Source: UBA10365 sp041441915 (GTDB taxonomy: Bacteria > Pseudomonadota > Alphaproteobacteria > Rhodobacterales > Rhodobacteraceae). From it: DNA of 64,000 nucleotides. Of this stretch, positions 27,023-35,504 are shown in pieces (the stretch's first letter is position 1; every line of letters starts with the position of its first letter). The notes beneath the pieces were generated by a model. That model was not told where the DNA came from. It searched no databases and saw only the letters and a program-made list of their open reading frames with translations. The stretch covers positions 62,001 through 126,000 of the forward strand of contig JASDRS010000023.1 in the NCBI GenBank assembly GCA_041441915.1. Direction: 5' to 3'. The translations under genes were made by a program, and so were the position numbers.

Positions 27023-28252
27023 ATGGAAAAAGCATCCACTAAGAGGCTCACCGTTTTTTTAAATCGAAAAACGCCTCCCCATATTATGACGCTGGTCTTG
27101 CTGGCGGGCATTTCCGCTTTAACAATGAATATCTTTTTACCGTCACTTCCGTCGATGTCGTCCTATTTTAACGCCCCTTATCAGGTGATGCAGCTTTCAG
27201 TAACGCTTTACTTAGCCTTAAGTGCTGTAATGCAAGTCCTGATTGGCCCAATCTCTGACCGCTTTGGGCGGCGCAAAGTAATTTTGGGCGCTCTTTTTCT
27301 ATTTCTACTATCGACGATAGGTACTTTACTGGCAGAGACTACTATGATTTTTTTGTTTTTTCGCATGAGCCAAGCCGTGATTGCTGCGGGCATGGTGTTG
27401 TCTCGTGCCGTTGTGCGCGATATGGTGCCCGATGCTGAAGCCGCCTCGATGATAGGCTATGTGACAATGGGCATGGCATTGGTGCCCATGGTGGGGCCAA
27501 TATGCGGTGGTTTTCTTGATGATCATTTTGGCTGGCAGGCCAATTTTTTAGTTTTATTCATTTTAGGCCTGTTGGTGTTTGGCTTGGTTTGGCTTGACTT
27601 GGGCGAAACGGCGCAGATCAAAAAACTGGGATTTTGCGCTCAGTTAGCGCAATATCTGGCTCTTTTGCGTTCACCACGTTTTTGGGGTTACTCGCTCTGC
27701 GCAGCCTTTTCATCTGGTGCCTTCTTTGCCTATTTGGGTGGAGCACCCTTTGTTGGCACTGAGATATTTGGGCTAACCGCCTCGCAGGTAGGAATCTATT
27801 TTTCGGTACCCGCCCTTGGTTATGCTTTAGGAAACTTCATATCCGGGCAGTTTTCAATCCGTATAGGCTTAAATAAAATGGCCATTCTCGGCACAGTATT
27901 AACGACAATCGCCATGACGACCTTGGCCTTGCTGACCTATGCGGGTCTGCATTTTGCAGGACTATTCTTTGGTATGATGAGTGTGATCGGGTTGGGCAAT
28001 GGGATCACATTGCCCAATGTAAATGCGGGCATGATGTCGATCAAACCCGAACTTGCGGGCACAGCATCGGGCTTGGGTGGCGCCTTAATGATTGGTGGCG
28101 GCGCTGTGCTTGCAGCACTAGCAGGTGCGGTTTTGTCGGTTAAATCAGGTGAAATGCCGCTGGTACTTTTGATGTTACTTTCCTCGATTGCATCACTTCT
28201 CACGATTTTAGCGGTGATACGACGGGCAAAAAGACTGGGCATCGAGATCTAG
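27023..28252 (+). CDS. Bcr/CflA-type MFS multidrug efflux transporter
   Basis: A 409-residue inner-membrane protein with about twelve hydrophobic segments. The family signature is near the start: NIFLPSLPSMSSYFN, then LYLALSAVMQVLIGPISDRFGRR with the MFS loop 2-3 motif. ISGQFSIRIGLNKM is in the second half. The family exports drugs such as sulfonamides or bicyclomycin, or small metabolites. Start is ATG 27023, with GTG 27020 adjacent, and no clear binding site. It shares an intergenic region with pccB, so it could be influenced by the same operators. Confidence 0.88.
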   Translation: MEKASTKRLTVFLNRKTPPHIMTLVLLAGISALTMNIFLPSLPSMSSYFNAPYQVMQLSVTLYLALSAVMQVLIGPISDRFGRRKVILGALFLFLLSTIGTLLAETTMIFLFFRMSQAVIAAGMVLSRAVVRDMVPDAEAASMIGYVTMGMALVPMVGPICGGFLDDHFGWQANFLVLFILGLLVFGLVWLDLGETAQIKKLGFCAQLAQYLALLRSPRFWGYSLCAAFSSGAFFAYLGGAPFVGTEIFGLTASQVGIYFSVPALGYALGNFISGQFSIRIGLNKMAILGTVLTTIAMTTLALLTYAGLHFAGLFFGMMSVIGLGNGITLPNVNAGMMSIKPELAGTASGLGGALMIGGGAVLAALAGAVLSVKSGEMPLVLLMLLSSIASLLTILAVIRRAKRLGIEI

Positions 28253-28267
28253 CGCTTGACCCGTTAG

Positions 28268-28305
28268 TTTGCAAAGTTAAGAGTTGCCCTGGCAATATTT
28301 GCAAA
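28268..28305. promoter_or_regulatory. Two TTTGCAAA operators upstream of pccR
   Basis: Exact TTTGCAAA palindromes at 28268-28275 and 28298-28305, 30 bp centre to centre, about three helical turns. The second ends ten bases before the pccR ATG and abuts its ribosome binding region, so binding there should block expression. Same motif as the array upstream of pccB, which suggests autoregulation. Confidence 0.7.
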
Positions 28306-28315
28306 GTAGGGAAAC

Positions 28316-29710
28316 ATGGCCAATAAAAAACTTTATGCGGGGGTTAAATTGCGCGAATTGCGCAATCGCCTGCGGTTGACGCAAAAGGAATTTGGCCAAA
28401 AGCTACATATTTCGCTACCCTACCTGAACCAGATGGAAAACAATCATCGACCTTTGTCGGCCTCGGTGGTTTTGGCGCTAGCATCGGAATTTGGTTTTGA
28501 CATTACCGAACTGACTTTGGGCGACAGTGAGCGCATCGTTACTGATATGCGCGAAGCCTTGGCTGACCCTGTTTTTTCAACTCAGCCACCTTTGGCCGAT
28601 CTGCGCCTTGCAGCATCGAATGCCCCCGCCCTTTTGCGTGCTTTTTTGGATTTGCACCGCGCCTATAGACAGAGCCATGAAAGATTAGCATCTCTGGACG
28701 AGGCTTTAGGCCGCGACGAAACCACCCTGCGCCCCAGCGCCTGGGAAGAGGTGCGCGATTTTTTCCACTACTGCGACAATTATATTGATGCTGTCGACCG
28801 AGCGGCAGAAAATTTTTCAATGAGCTCCAACGATGTGCACGGCATTGATGCGGCAGCAAAGAAGGCCCTAGAAAAAATTGGCATCGCGTTGCACGTCAGA
28901 GACGATGTACCTCTGCGCGAACTGCACAGCCATAATCAAGAACTAGTCCTTTCAAGCCGAGCCCCTTCCGCCACGAGGCGCTTTCAGACACTTGTTCAAT
29001 TAGCCCTAAGCACCCAAGGTCCCCTGATCGAAGCCACGCTTGACCTTGCCCGTTTTCAATCGCGTGCCTCGCGCGATATCGCCAAAATTGGCCTTGCTAA
29101 TTATTTTGCTGGCGCAGCGCTCATGCCCTATAGTAGATTTTTAGCAGCAGCGAAGGCAACGCGCCATGATTTGGAACGGCTTTCCGATATTTTTGGTGCC
29201 TCGCTAGAGCAGGTGACGCACCGGCTTTCCACCCTCCAAAGGCCCGGCGCCAAGGGCATTCCATTCTTCTTCGTGCGGGTCGATCAGGCGGGCACAATCA
29301 CCAAGCGACATTCCGCAACAAGGCTTCAGTTCGCCCGCTTTGGCGGAGCTTGCCCACTTTGGAATGTGCATCAAGCTTTTGAAACACCCTCACAATTTTT
29401 GCGCCAACTGGCCGAAACACCCGACGGTGTGCGCTATTTGTGCCTAGCGCGCGATGTATCTAAATCAGGCGGGTCGTTTAAAACCCCGCTGCGCCGCTAT
29501 GCAATTTGCCTAGGCTGCGAGATCAGCCATGCCACCGGATTAGTCTATGCAGATGGCTTAGACCTGCGCGGTCAATTTGAACCGATTGGCATTTCCTGCC
29601 GTATTTGTGAGCGACGCAATTGCCACCAAAGGTCAGTGCCGCCGCTGGAATATCAACTTGAGGTTAATCCGCAAAAACGCGGTATCCTTCCCTACGACAT
29701 AGCACTCTGA
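28316..29710 (+). CDS. pccR: Short-chain fatty acyl-CoA regulator, PccR/RamB type
   Basis: A 464-residue regulator. The N-terminal XRE helix-turn-helix is at residues 8-65 (GVKLRELRNRLRLTQKEFGQ, ISLPYLNQMENNHRPLS). A central IrrE-like and acyl-CoA-sensing region follows. The C-terminal ScfR domain ends with the cysteine cluster in ISCRICERRNCHQRSVPPL. In Rhodobacter sphaeroides the homologue PccR activates propionyl-CoA carboxylase genes. Its position next to the pcc operon and the two operators in its own leader support the same role and autoregulation. Confidence 0.9.
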   Translation: MANKKLYAGVKLRELRNRLRLTQKEFGQKLHISLPYLNQMENNHRPLSASVVLALASEFGFDITELTLGDSERIVTDMREALADPVFSTQPPLADLRLAASNAPALLRAFLDLHRAYRQSHERLASLDEALGRDETTLRPSAWEEVRDFFHYCDNYIDAVDRAAENFSMSSNDVHGIDAAAKKALEKIGIALHVRDDVPLRELHSHNQELVLSSRAPSATRRFQTLVQLALSTQGPLIEATLDLARFQSRASRDIAKIGLANYFAGAALMPYSRFLAAAKATRHDLERLSDIFGASLEQVTHRLSTLQRPGAKGIPFFFVRVDQAGTITKRHSATRLQFARFGGACPLWNVHQAFETPSQFLRQLAETPDGVRYLCLARDVSKSGGSFKTPLRRYAICLGCEISHATGLVYADGLDLRGQFEPIGISCRICERRNCHQRSVPPLEYQLEVNPQKRGILPYDIAL

Positions 29711-29873
29711 TCAAGGGTGCGCGTGGTTAAACCCTACGGCTTGGGTGTAAGCTTCCTAGTAAAACATGCCTCGTCTTTGACGGCGGCAACAACAATGTTA
29801 TCACAAGCTCAGTACCCCTTAGGTGATAAATTTTACCTTAAAGCGCAAAAATTCAGGAATTTTTTAATAAAGA

Positions 29874-31532
29874 TTAACGCTGCGAGTCTTGCCAATTAGG
29901 ATTGATCCAGGGTGCCAGGTTTGATGCGGCCAAAGGTATTTTCCCCAAAATATGATCGGCTGCTTTCTCACCTACCATAATTGAAGGCCCATTTAAATTA
30001 CCATTGGTGATGCGGGGAAAAATAGAACTGTCGGCCACTCGAAGCCCCCGAACCCCTATCACGCGGCATTCAGGGTCAACTACTGCCATGGGATCATCAG
30101 GTTGTCCCATGCGCGCGGTGCCACAGGGGTGATAGGCACTTTCGGCGTGGTCGCGCACCATCGCATCCAAATCGGCATCGCTTTGCAGGCTAACCCCAGG
30201 TTGAATTTCACTTTTGACATAGGGCTGCATTGGGCTTTGAGCAAAAATCTCACGCGTGAGACGAATGATGCTGCGAAAATCATGCCAATCACTGTCGTGC
30301 GACATATAATTAAAAAAAATGTTCGGCTTGTCTTTGGGATCATTCGACATAAGTGTGACCGCTCCGCGCGACTGCGACCGCATTGGCCCCGTATGTACCT
30401 GAAAGCCATGGCCTTCGGCGGTGGTCTTGCCGTCATAACGCACGGCAATAGGCAAAAAGTGATATTGCACGTCAGGATATTCGACACCTGCCTTTGAGCG
30501 AATAAAACCACAAGCCTCAAATTGGTTCGAAGCGCCAAGCCCTTTGCGCGTTAAAAGCCACTGCGCGCCGATGAAGGTTTTGCTAAGAATATTCCAATGC
30601 TTATAGAGTGTTATAGGAAGTTTTGACGCGAACTGCATGTAAATTTCTAGATGATCTTGTAAATTCGCACCCACGCCAGGCCTGTGGGCCACCACGGTAA
30701 TGCCGTGGTGGTTTAAATGCTCGGCAGGCCCTATGCCCGAAAGCATCAGAATTTTTGGTGTGTTGATGGGCGAAGCTGATAGGACCACTTCAGCCTTGGC
30801 TGGTATGATCGAGATTTGACCATCAACCTCTACTTCGACGCCAGTTGCGTGGCCACCTTCAATAATGATACGCCGCGCAAAGGCGCGAATCACTTTCACA
30901 TTTCCAGTCTTAAGCGCGGGTTTTAGGTAAGCATTGGCGGCAGACCAGCGTTGGCCTTTGTAAATAGTGGCCTCCATTGCACCAAAACCCTCTTGTTGGG
31001 TTCCGTTGTAATCAGAAGTGGTGGGATAACCCGCCGCCCTACCCGCCTCAATAAAGGCGTTGAACAAGGGGTTTTTGCGCAGACCACGGGTGATGTGCAA
31101 AGGCCCAGTCTCGCCGCGATAATCCGAGGCCTCATTGCCCACTTCGCCGTGCCAATGCTCCATGCGCTGAAAATAGGGGAGCACATCTGCATAAGACCAG
31201 CCCTGCGCGCCCATTTCGGACCAATGGTCATAGTCGCGCGCATGACCACGCACATAGGCCATCCCATTGATGGAAGAGGAGCCCCCCATCACTTTACCGC
31301 GCGGCGTCACCAACCGCCGCCCACCTAAATGGGGTTCCGGTTCGGTTTGAAAGCCCCAATCATAGCGAGACATATTCATAGGGTAAGACAGGGCCGCGGG
31401 CATTTGGATCAGTGGACCTGCATCGGTGCCACCAAATTCGATGAGCACGACACGAAAGCCGGCCATAGCCAAGCGATAGGTAATGGCCGAACCCGCCGAA
31501 CCTGCGCCAATTATTACATAATCTGCTATCAT
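29874..31532 (-). CDS. betA: Choline dehydrogenase (GMC oxidoreductase)
   Basis: A 552-residue FAD enzyme oxidising choline to betaine aldehyde. The FAD site is DYVIIGAGSAGSAITYRLA at the N-terminus. GMC signature 1 is GKVMGGSSSINGMAYVRG near residue 80, and signature 2 is SASPINTPKILMLSGIGP near 254. The active-site His pair is in SAYHPCGTARMG and NGNLNGPSIMVGEKAAD. Length fits BetA. The BetI-like regulator is divergent about 450 bases away, and no betB or betC is next to it. Other GMC alcohol dehydrogenases are possible. Confidence 0.88.
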   Translation of the reverse strand: MIADYVIIGAGSAGSAITYRLAMAGFRVVLIEFGGTDAGPLIQMPAALSYPMNMSRYDWGFQTEPEPHLGGRRLVTPRGKVMGGSSSINGMAYVRGHARDYDHWSEMGAQGWSYADVLPYFQRMEHWHGEVGNEASDYRGETGPLHITRGLRKNPLFNAFIEAGRAAGYPTTSDYNGTQQEGFGAMEATIYKGQRWSAANAYLKPALKTGNVKVIRAFARRIIIEGGHATGVEVEVDGQISIIPAKAEVVLSASPINTPKILMLSGIGPAEHLNHHGITVVAHRPGVGANLQDHLEIYMQFASKLPITLYKHWNILSKTFIGAQWLLTRKGLGASNQFEACGFIRSKAGVEYPDVQYHFLPIAVRYDGKTTAEGHGFQVHTGPMRSQSRGAVTLMSNDPKDKPNIFFNYMSHDSDWHDFRSIIRLTREIFAQSPMQPYVKSEIQPGVSLQSDADLDAMVRDHAESAYHPCGTARMGQPDDPMAVVDPECRVIGVRGLRVADSSIFPRITNGNLNGPSIMVGEKAADHILGKIPLAASNLAPWINPNWQDSQR

Positions 31533-31641
31533 GACTTGGCCCCATGCCCTTGTGAAGATGGTTGGTATCGTGAAATGCTTTCGTTCAACTCACAGTTCAG
31601 GCAATCAATCTGCACGGCATCTGCCACACGGCTTAAGTCCT

Positions 31642-31812
31642 TCACGAAAGCAAACCACTTGGATCAATAACCCCTAACGCATTAAATTTTACGTCTTCGT
31701 GTTTAGCAATTTGGCTAACAGTCACGCCTAAACCACTCAAGCGGCTGATTTCCATAATTGCAGTTTTATCAGATTCTCGTTTTGTTATAAGCTTATTACC
31801 CAGCTTAAGCAT
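31642..31812 (-). CDS. Small unrecognised ORF between betA and the BetI-like gene
   Basis: A 56-residue frame on the reverse strand from ATG 31812, open also about 15 codons further upstream. The composition is protein-like (for example GLGVTVSQIAKHEDVKFNAL) and there is an AAGGTG just before the ATG. No family recognised. It may be a small gene or the end of a decayed gene; the neighbourhood contains several gene remnants. Confidence 0.3.
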   Translation of the reverse strand: MLKLGNKLITKRESDKTAIMEISRLSGLGVTVSQIAKHEDVKFNALGVIDPSGLLS

Positions 31813-31890
31813 CACCTTAATCTCTATTGATTCTAGTGGAAAAATAGAATAAATAGCTTTCCACCTGCACTAGAAACTTACTGTTAGAAA

Positions 31891-31909
31891 GTATACAGGA
31901 TGGGTATAC
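31891..31909. promoter_or_regulatory. Paired GTATAC palindromes upstream of the BetI-like gene
   Basis: GTATAC at 31891-31896 and 31904-31909, separated by seven bases, 68 bases before the regulator's start codon. Two short palindromes 13 bp apart are a plausible operator for a TetR-type dimer pair; assignment to this regulator is inferred from position only. Confidence 0.4.
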
Positions 31910-31976
31910 ACAGATTGCGTTAAAATCAACTACTAACTAACACACACAATATCTAATACGTTAAGGAATACAAAAA

Positions 31977-32672
31977 ATGCGCACAAGTTCCATAGGTGAA
32001 ATTCGACGCGCAGAACTTTCAGCAGCCGCTTTTCAAGCTGTCGTGATTTATGGAGTTCGCCGCACCACCCTAGAAAAGGTTGGTAATATTGCTGGCGTCT
32101 CTAAAGGCGTCGTACTTCACTACTTTAAAGACAAGAGCGCACTTCTAGCCGCAGTGTTCCGCCGTTCAAATAGCTTGCTAAGCGAAGCCGTTGTTGAATT
32201 ATACAGGCACGCTAAAACCCCATATGAGCGATTGTGGGCTATCATAGTTGCAAACTTTTTTGAAACCATTTTCAACCGCAGCGTTTGCCAAGCTTGGGCT
32301 GCACTAGTATCAGAAGTTGCGCACAACGAGCAATGTCAAAGGATCCAGGCCGCTAACAACACTCGGATCCGAAGTAATCTGCAGCATGAGTTGAAGCATT
32401 TATTGAACCAAGAAGAAATAGATTCAGCGGCACGCCATTTAGGTCTTCTGATAGATGGAATATGGGTACGAAGCGGATCGATTGCCGAGATAATCGATAG
32501 CCAAAAAGCGATCTCAGAGATGGCATATGCTATCAAAAAATTGTTACCCAATGATCCAGACAGCGCCGAAAAGCACAAAAAAGCTCGCGCAAAAATGGAG
32601 GATATAGCTGATATTGCACTTACATCAAACGCTTTTAAATCGAAATTTATCCAGATTCAAATTGAAAGTTAA
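31977..32672 (+). CDS. BetI-like TetR family regulator
   Basis: A 231-residue regulator. The N-terminal helix-turn-helix is RRAELSAAAFQAVVIYGVRRTTLEKVGNIAGVSKGVVLHYFKDK split over residues 9-52, the BetI pattern. The ligand domain matches BetI through HLGLLIDGIWVRSG. A C-terminal extension of about 35 residues (EKHKKARAKMEDIADIAL and on) is longer than typical BetI of about 195. BetI represses choline-to-betaine genes. TTAAGGA precedes the ATG. The divergent position to betA fits, although other genes lie between. Confidence 0.82.
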   Translation: MRTSSIGEIRRAELSAAAFQAVVIYGVRRTTLEKVGNIAGVSKGVVLHYFKDKSALLAAVFRRSNSLLSEAVVELYRHAKTPYERLWAIIVANFFETIFNRSVCQAWAALVSEVAHNEQCQRIQAANNTRIRSNLQHELKHLLNQEEIDSAARHLGLLIDGIWVRSGSIAEIIDSQKAISEMAYAIKKLLPNDPDSAEKHKKARAKMEDIADIALTSNAFKSKFIQIQIES

Positions 32673-32755
32673 TTGTATTTATTATGTTATATAAAAAATG
32701 AAGATTTAACATGCTCCAATAGGCTTGCACCAGAAATCAAGATGAGGCCTAGAGT

Positions 32756-32929
32756 TTAACGACGGCCAAATGCTTCCCCGTTGAGGGTGATAGTACTTAC
32801 TACGCCAACAACAATTTTGGCCATAAACAAGAGACTGACAACACCAGTATTTACAAAAATTAGTCCCCAAAGCGATGCATAGTTACTAGGCAATATTATA
32901 TATATCATAAAAATCAGAAGCAATGGTAG
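32756..32929 (-). pseudogene. C-terminal remnant of an EamA/DMT permease
   Basis: A reverse-strand frame of 57 codons without a start that ends at TAA 32756-32758. It reads NYASLWGLIFVNTGVVSLLF then MAKIVVGVVSTITLNGEAFG. The intact EamA permease at 33342-34238 has SYASLWGPKFLSPGIVGLLF and MSEIVVGSISAALLSGEPFG at the same place, so this is a paralogous tail. Everything upstream of the C-terminal third is lost. It abuts the GMC remnant at about 32930, which marks a rearrangement junction. Confidence 0.75.
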
Positions 32930-33243
32930 CGAAGGCGAAGGTTGGACCTATGTGGAGGTGCTGCCCTAATGTAAAGGTATGGAAACATTTAGCGGCGGTC
33001 AAGATCAGTTTGGGACTTCGCTGACCCGCAGAGCGTGCATCGCCCTAAGACAAAAGATCCGTTAACATTAGCCTTAATAAAAGCGGGCGACAAGTCTGGA
33101 TATCCTTTAACAGACGACATCTGCGGTTATCGCCAGGAAGGGTCCGACACGCCAGATCGTAGTGTCCACAATGGCGAGCGCTGGAGCACCATTTCAACTA
33201 AGTGCATTATTGGCACAGCCAGAATAAAAATTAATGTTTCTTG
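32930..33243 (+). pseudogene. Broken internal fragment of a GMC/choline dehydrogenase gene
   Basis: Translated pieces align in order with GMC oxidoreductases: EGEGWTYVEVLP, a stop (TAA near 32967), KGMETFSGGQDQFG, a frameshift near 33020, then VHRPKTKDPLTLALIKAGDK, GYPLTDDICGYRQEG and VHNGERWST. The intact betA at 29874 has the corresponding GAQGWSYADVLPYF and RAAGYPTTSDYNGTQQEG. Both ends and the FAD site are missing. It is therefore a decayed second choline-dehydrogenase-like gene, near residues 115-220 of the family. Confidence 0.8.
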
Positions 33244-33341
33244 AAAAATACCTGCTGAAAAGTTTTTTAACTATACAAGATGGCTCTCTGCCAAGCGGTT
33301 CTAAGCATTCGAACAGCATACCCAACGTATGAAGAAACAGT

Positions 33342-34238
33342 ATGGAATTATTCACTGAAACCAAAGCTAAACTGGCCGTCATTTATGCGGGGGCCATTTG
33401 GGGTCTTTTTTGGATACCTCTTAGGGCATTGGAACACGCCGGCTTGCAAGGAACATGGATTACGGTCATCTACTTCCTCGTGCCAAGCTGCTGCCTTTTT
33501 CCAATTTTTGTATTTAGGTGGAAGCATGTTAGGTCGGGAGGGGCGAACCTTCAGTTAACCGCTATGTTAGCTGGTTTGGCTCTGACACTTTACTCTATAG
33601 CGATAATATATACTGACGTGGTTCGCGCCATGCTCCTCTTTTACCTGACCCCGATATGGAGCACTCTTTTATCGCGTGCCATATTAGGCGAAATTGTGAC
33701 ACCAATACGCGTGGCAGCCATGATCTCAGCTGTAATTGGGATGCTGACGATATTTGGATTAGGTGCCAGCTTTCCAATCCCTGAAAACCTAGGCGATTGG
33801 TTAGGCCTATGTGCAGGTGTGGTTTGGGCTGGAGCGGCAGTTAGATTACGACAAAACAGTAGTCATTCATCAGTCGATATGACGATCGGATTTTTTCAAT
33901 GGTCTCTTTTTATCTCAGCTGTGGCGGCCTTTTTCTTGGCACCATCTCATGGGCCGACGCTAGAACAAATAAACCGAGTACTGCCCTGGCTCTTACCTGT
34001 TATGATAATAGCAATCGTGCCGGCCAGCTACGCATCACTTTGGGGACCAAAATTTCTAAGCCCTGGCATAGTTGGCCTTTTGTTCATGTCTGAGATTGTT
34101 GTAGGCTCGATCTCTGCAGCTCTCTTGTCAGGAGAACCTTTTGGTAGGAGAGAAATCTTTGGAATAGTGCTGATTGCGGGCGCTAGTTTACTTGAGCCCA
34201 TCGCTAACCTTATATCAAAAACTAAAGAAACTGTCTAA
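33342..34238 (+). CDS. EamA/DMT superfamily permease
   Basis: A 298-residue inner-membrane protein with about ten hydrophobic segments in two EamA halves. The first half starts AKLAVIYAGAIWGLFWIPLR, and the second contains GDWLGLCAGVVWAGAAVRLR. Members export amino acids or metabolites; the substrate is unknown. It is isolated, flanked by gene remnants on both sides, one of them a paralogous fragment on the opposite strand. A good binding site is not obvious before ATG 33342. Confidence 0.88.
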   Translation: MELFTETKAKLAVIYAGAIWGLFWIPLRALEHAGLQGTWITVIYFLVPSCCLFPIFVFRWKHVRSGGANLQLTAMLAGLALTLYSIAIIYTDVVRAMLLFYLTPIWSTLLSRAILGEIVTPIRVAAMISAVIGMLTIFGLGASFPIPENLGDWLGLCAGVVWAGAAVRLRQNSSHSSVDMTIGFFQWSLFISAVAAFFLAPSHGPTLEQINRVLPWLLPVMIIAIVPASYASLWGPKFLSPGIVGLLFMSEIVVGSISAALLSGEPFGRREIFGIVLIAGASLLEPIANLISKTKETV

Positions 34239-34597
34239 TGGATCGGTGCAGTCACGCCGATTGCCAGCCCTAATCCGTATAAGAAATTGGTTGTGTCTAG
34301 TACAGGTATTGGATTGGCCCATGATTTAATGCTAGTGCTCTCGGGGTGGCGCGTGGGGGAAGCGCATCGGGGGGGGTGGGCCTAATCCCAGGCAGCACTG
34401 TCGTGTTTTAGGCAAGATCACAGATTTTTCTAAAGTCATGGGCAGCCTGGTCGAGCAAAAAAGCGCTCGAATAAGCCTATCCGGTCAAGCGTCTTATTTC
34501 ACAGCAAGAGAGAGCCTTGGCGTTGAGTTCCAGGTCAAACCCAAACTTCATATAGGATCTTTTGGCTATAATAGGCTAAAGAGCCCAGACCCGCGGC
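34235..34597 (-). other. Intergenic stretch with a possible racemase-like gene remnant
   Basis: No intact gene. On the reverse strand a frame ending at TAG 34235-34237 reads WANPIPVLDTTNFLYGLGLA, which resembles the end of an Asp/Glu or hydantoin racemase-type protein; the upstream part is not readable. On the forward strand a 57-residue frame (34438-34611) runs into the end of the hydrolase gene and is not recognised. A run of seven or eight G near 34371 and broken frames suggest decay. Confidence 0.3.
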
Positions 34598-35497
34598 TTA
34601 ACCGAGCCTAGACTTCAACCACCTAACCGCATGATCAATCGCACCGACTTGAATATTGTTTAGCTCATAATTTCCATCCGCTCCGCGAACCGGAAAAATG
34701 TAGCCGTGGAAATCATGGTCATAAGACACCCAGTCCACATCTTTTCCCGCCTCTTCCAACAACTCATAAGTGGTGCGAAAGATGCCTTGCAAGTGGTCTT
34801 CGTCACGACCCATCACGAGCAAAGGCGTTTCAATCGAGGCAATGCGCGAGCGCGCTAAATCCATGTCAATCCGCCCGCGCACTTTGGCAACTTCTGCCAT
34901 CTGCATCTCTTCGATATTGCGCAGTTGGGTTTCCTCATTAATGTGAACCGAGTTATCTGTTGTCAGCGCAAGAAACTCATGTGCTGCCGGTTCACTGGCG
35001 ACCGCTGCAGCGAGACCATTGTATTCTGAAGTAATTTTTAGCGCCATCTCACCGCCATGGCTCATGCCGATCATACCAACTTTATCCCCATCAACCCATG
35101 GCAAGGTTTTGAGGTAATCGGCAATCGCAATCTCATCTTCATACTCTAAAGGCGATCGATTAAACATCTCTCGCCCTTGTCGCATGTCACGCACCAATGG
35201 GCCGCCGTCGTTGTAGCCAAGCTCAACTTCTGTACGATACCGCAACCAGGCGCATGCCATGCCAGCTTCAATTAAACGATCCATGATATACGCCCTATTT
35301 CTGACAGCGTCTCGGATCCAGCGCATACCCTCCCCGCCGTTGCCTGCCGCCATTAAGACCATTGGGAACGGACCATCGCCTTTAGGCTTTCGAACTCCAA
35401 TCGGAGTATAAAGCCCATCCCAGACCTCTACATACATCAGATGAATTGTCTCACCATCTACATCTTCCGTCAGATGGATATGTTCAGGATCGATCAT
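34598..35497 (-). CDS. Alpha/beta hydrolase (dienelactone hydrolase/peptidase-like) at the end of the Dpp-type operon
   Basis: A 299-residue cytoplasmic hydrolase. The nucleophile elbow is GMSHGGEMAL near residue 145, the acid is probably in VMGRDEDHL, and the His is in DHDFHGYIFP. The N-terminal strand region is VWDGLYTPIGVRKPKGDGPF, typical of DLH/S9-like esterases. It starts seven bases after the ABC ATPase stop, so it belongs to the transporter operon and may cleave the imported compound. The substrate is unknown. Confidence 0.85.
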   Translation of the reverse strand: MIDPEHIHLTEDVDGETIHLMYVEVWDGLYTPIGVRKPKGDGPFPMVLMAAGNGGEGMRWIRDAVRNRAYIMDRLIEAGMACAWLRYRTEVELGYNDGGPLVRDMRQGREMFNRSPLEYEDEIAIADYLKTLPWVDGDKVGMIGMSHGGEMALKITSEYNGLAAAVASEPAAHEFLALTTDNSVHINEETQLRNIEEMQMAEVAKVRGRIDMDLARSRIASIETPLLVMGRDEDHLQGIFRTTYELLEEAGKDVDWVSYDHDFHGYIFPVRGADGNYELNNIQVGAIDHAVRWLKSRLG

Positions 35498-35504
35498 TGG
35501 TTGG

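Noticed and set aside
29717..29899. 60-residue forward ORF after pccR
   Set aside because: No binding site or family resemblance; it overlaps the end of betA on the other strand.
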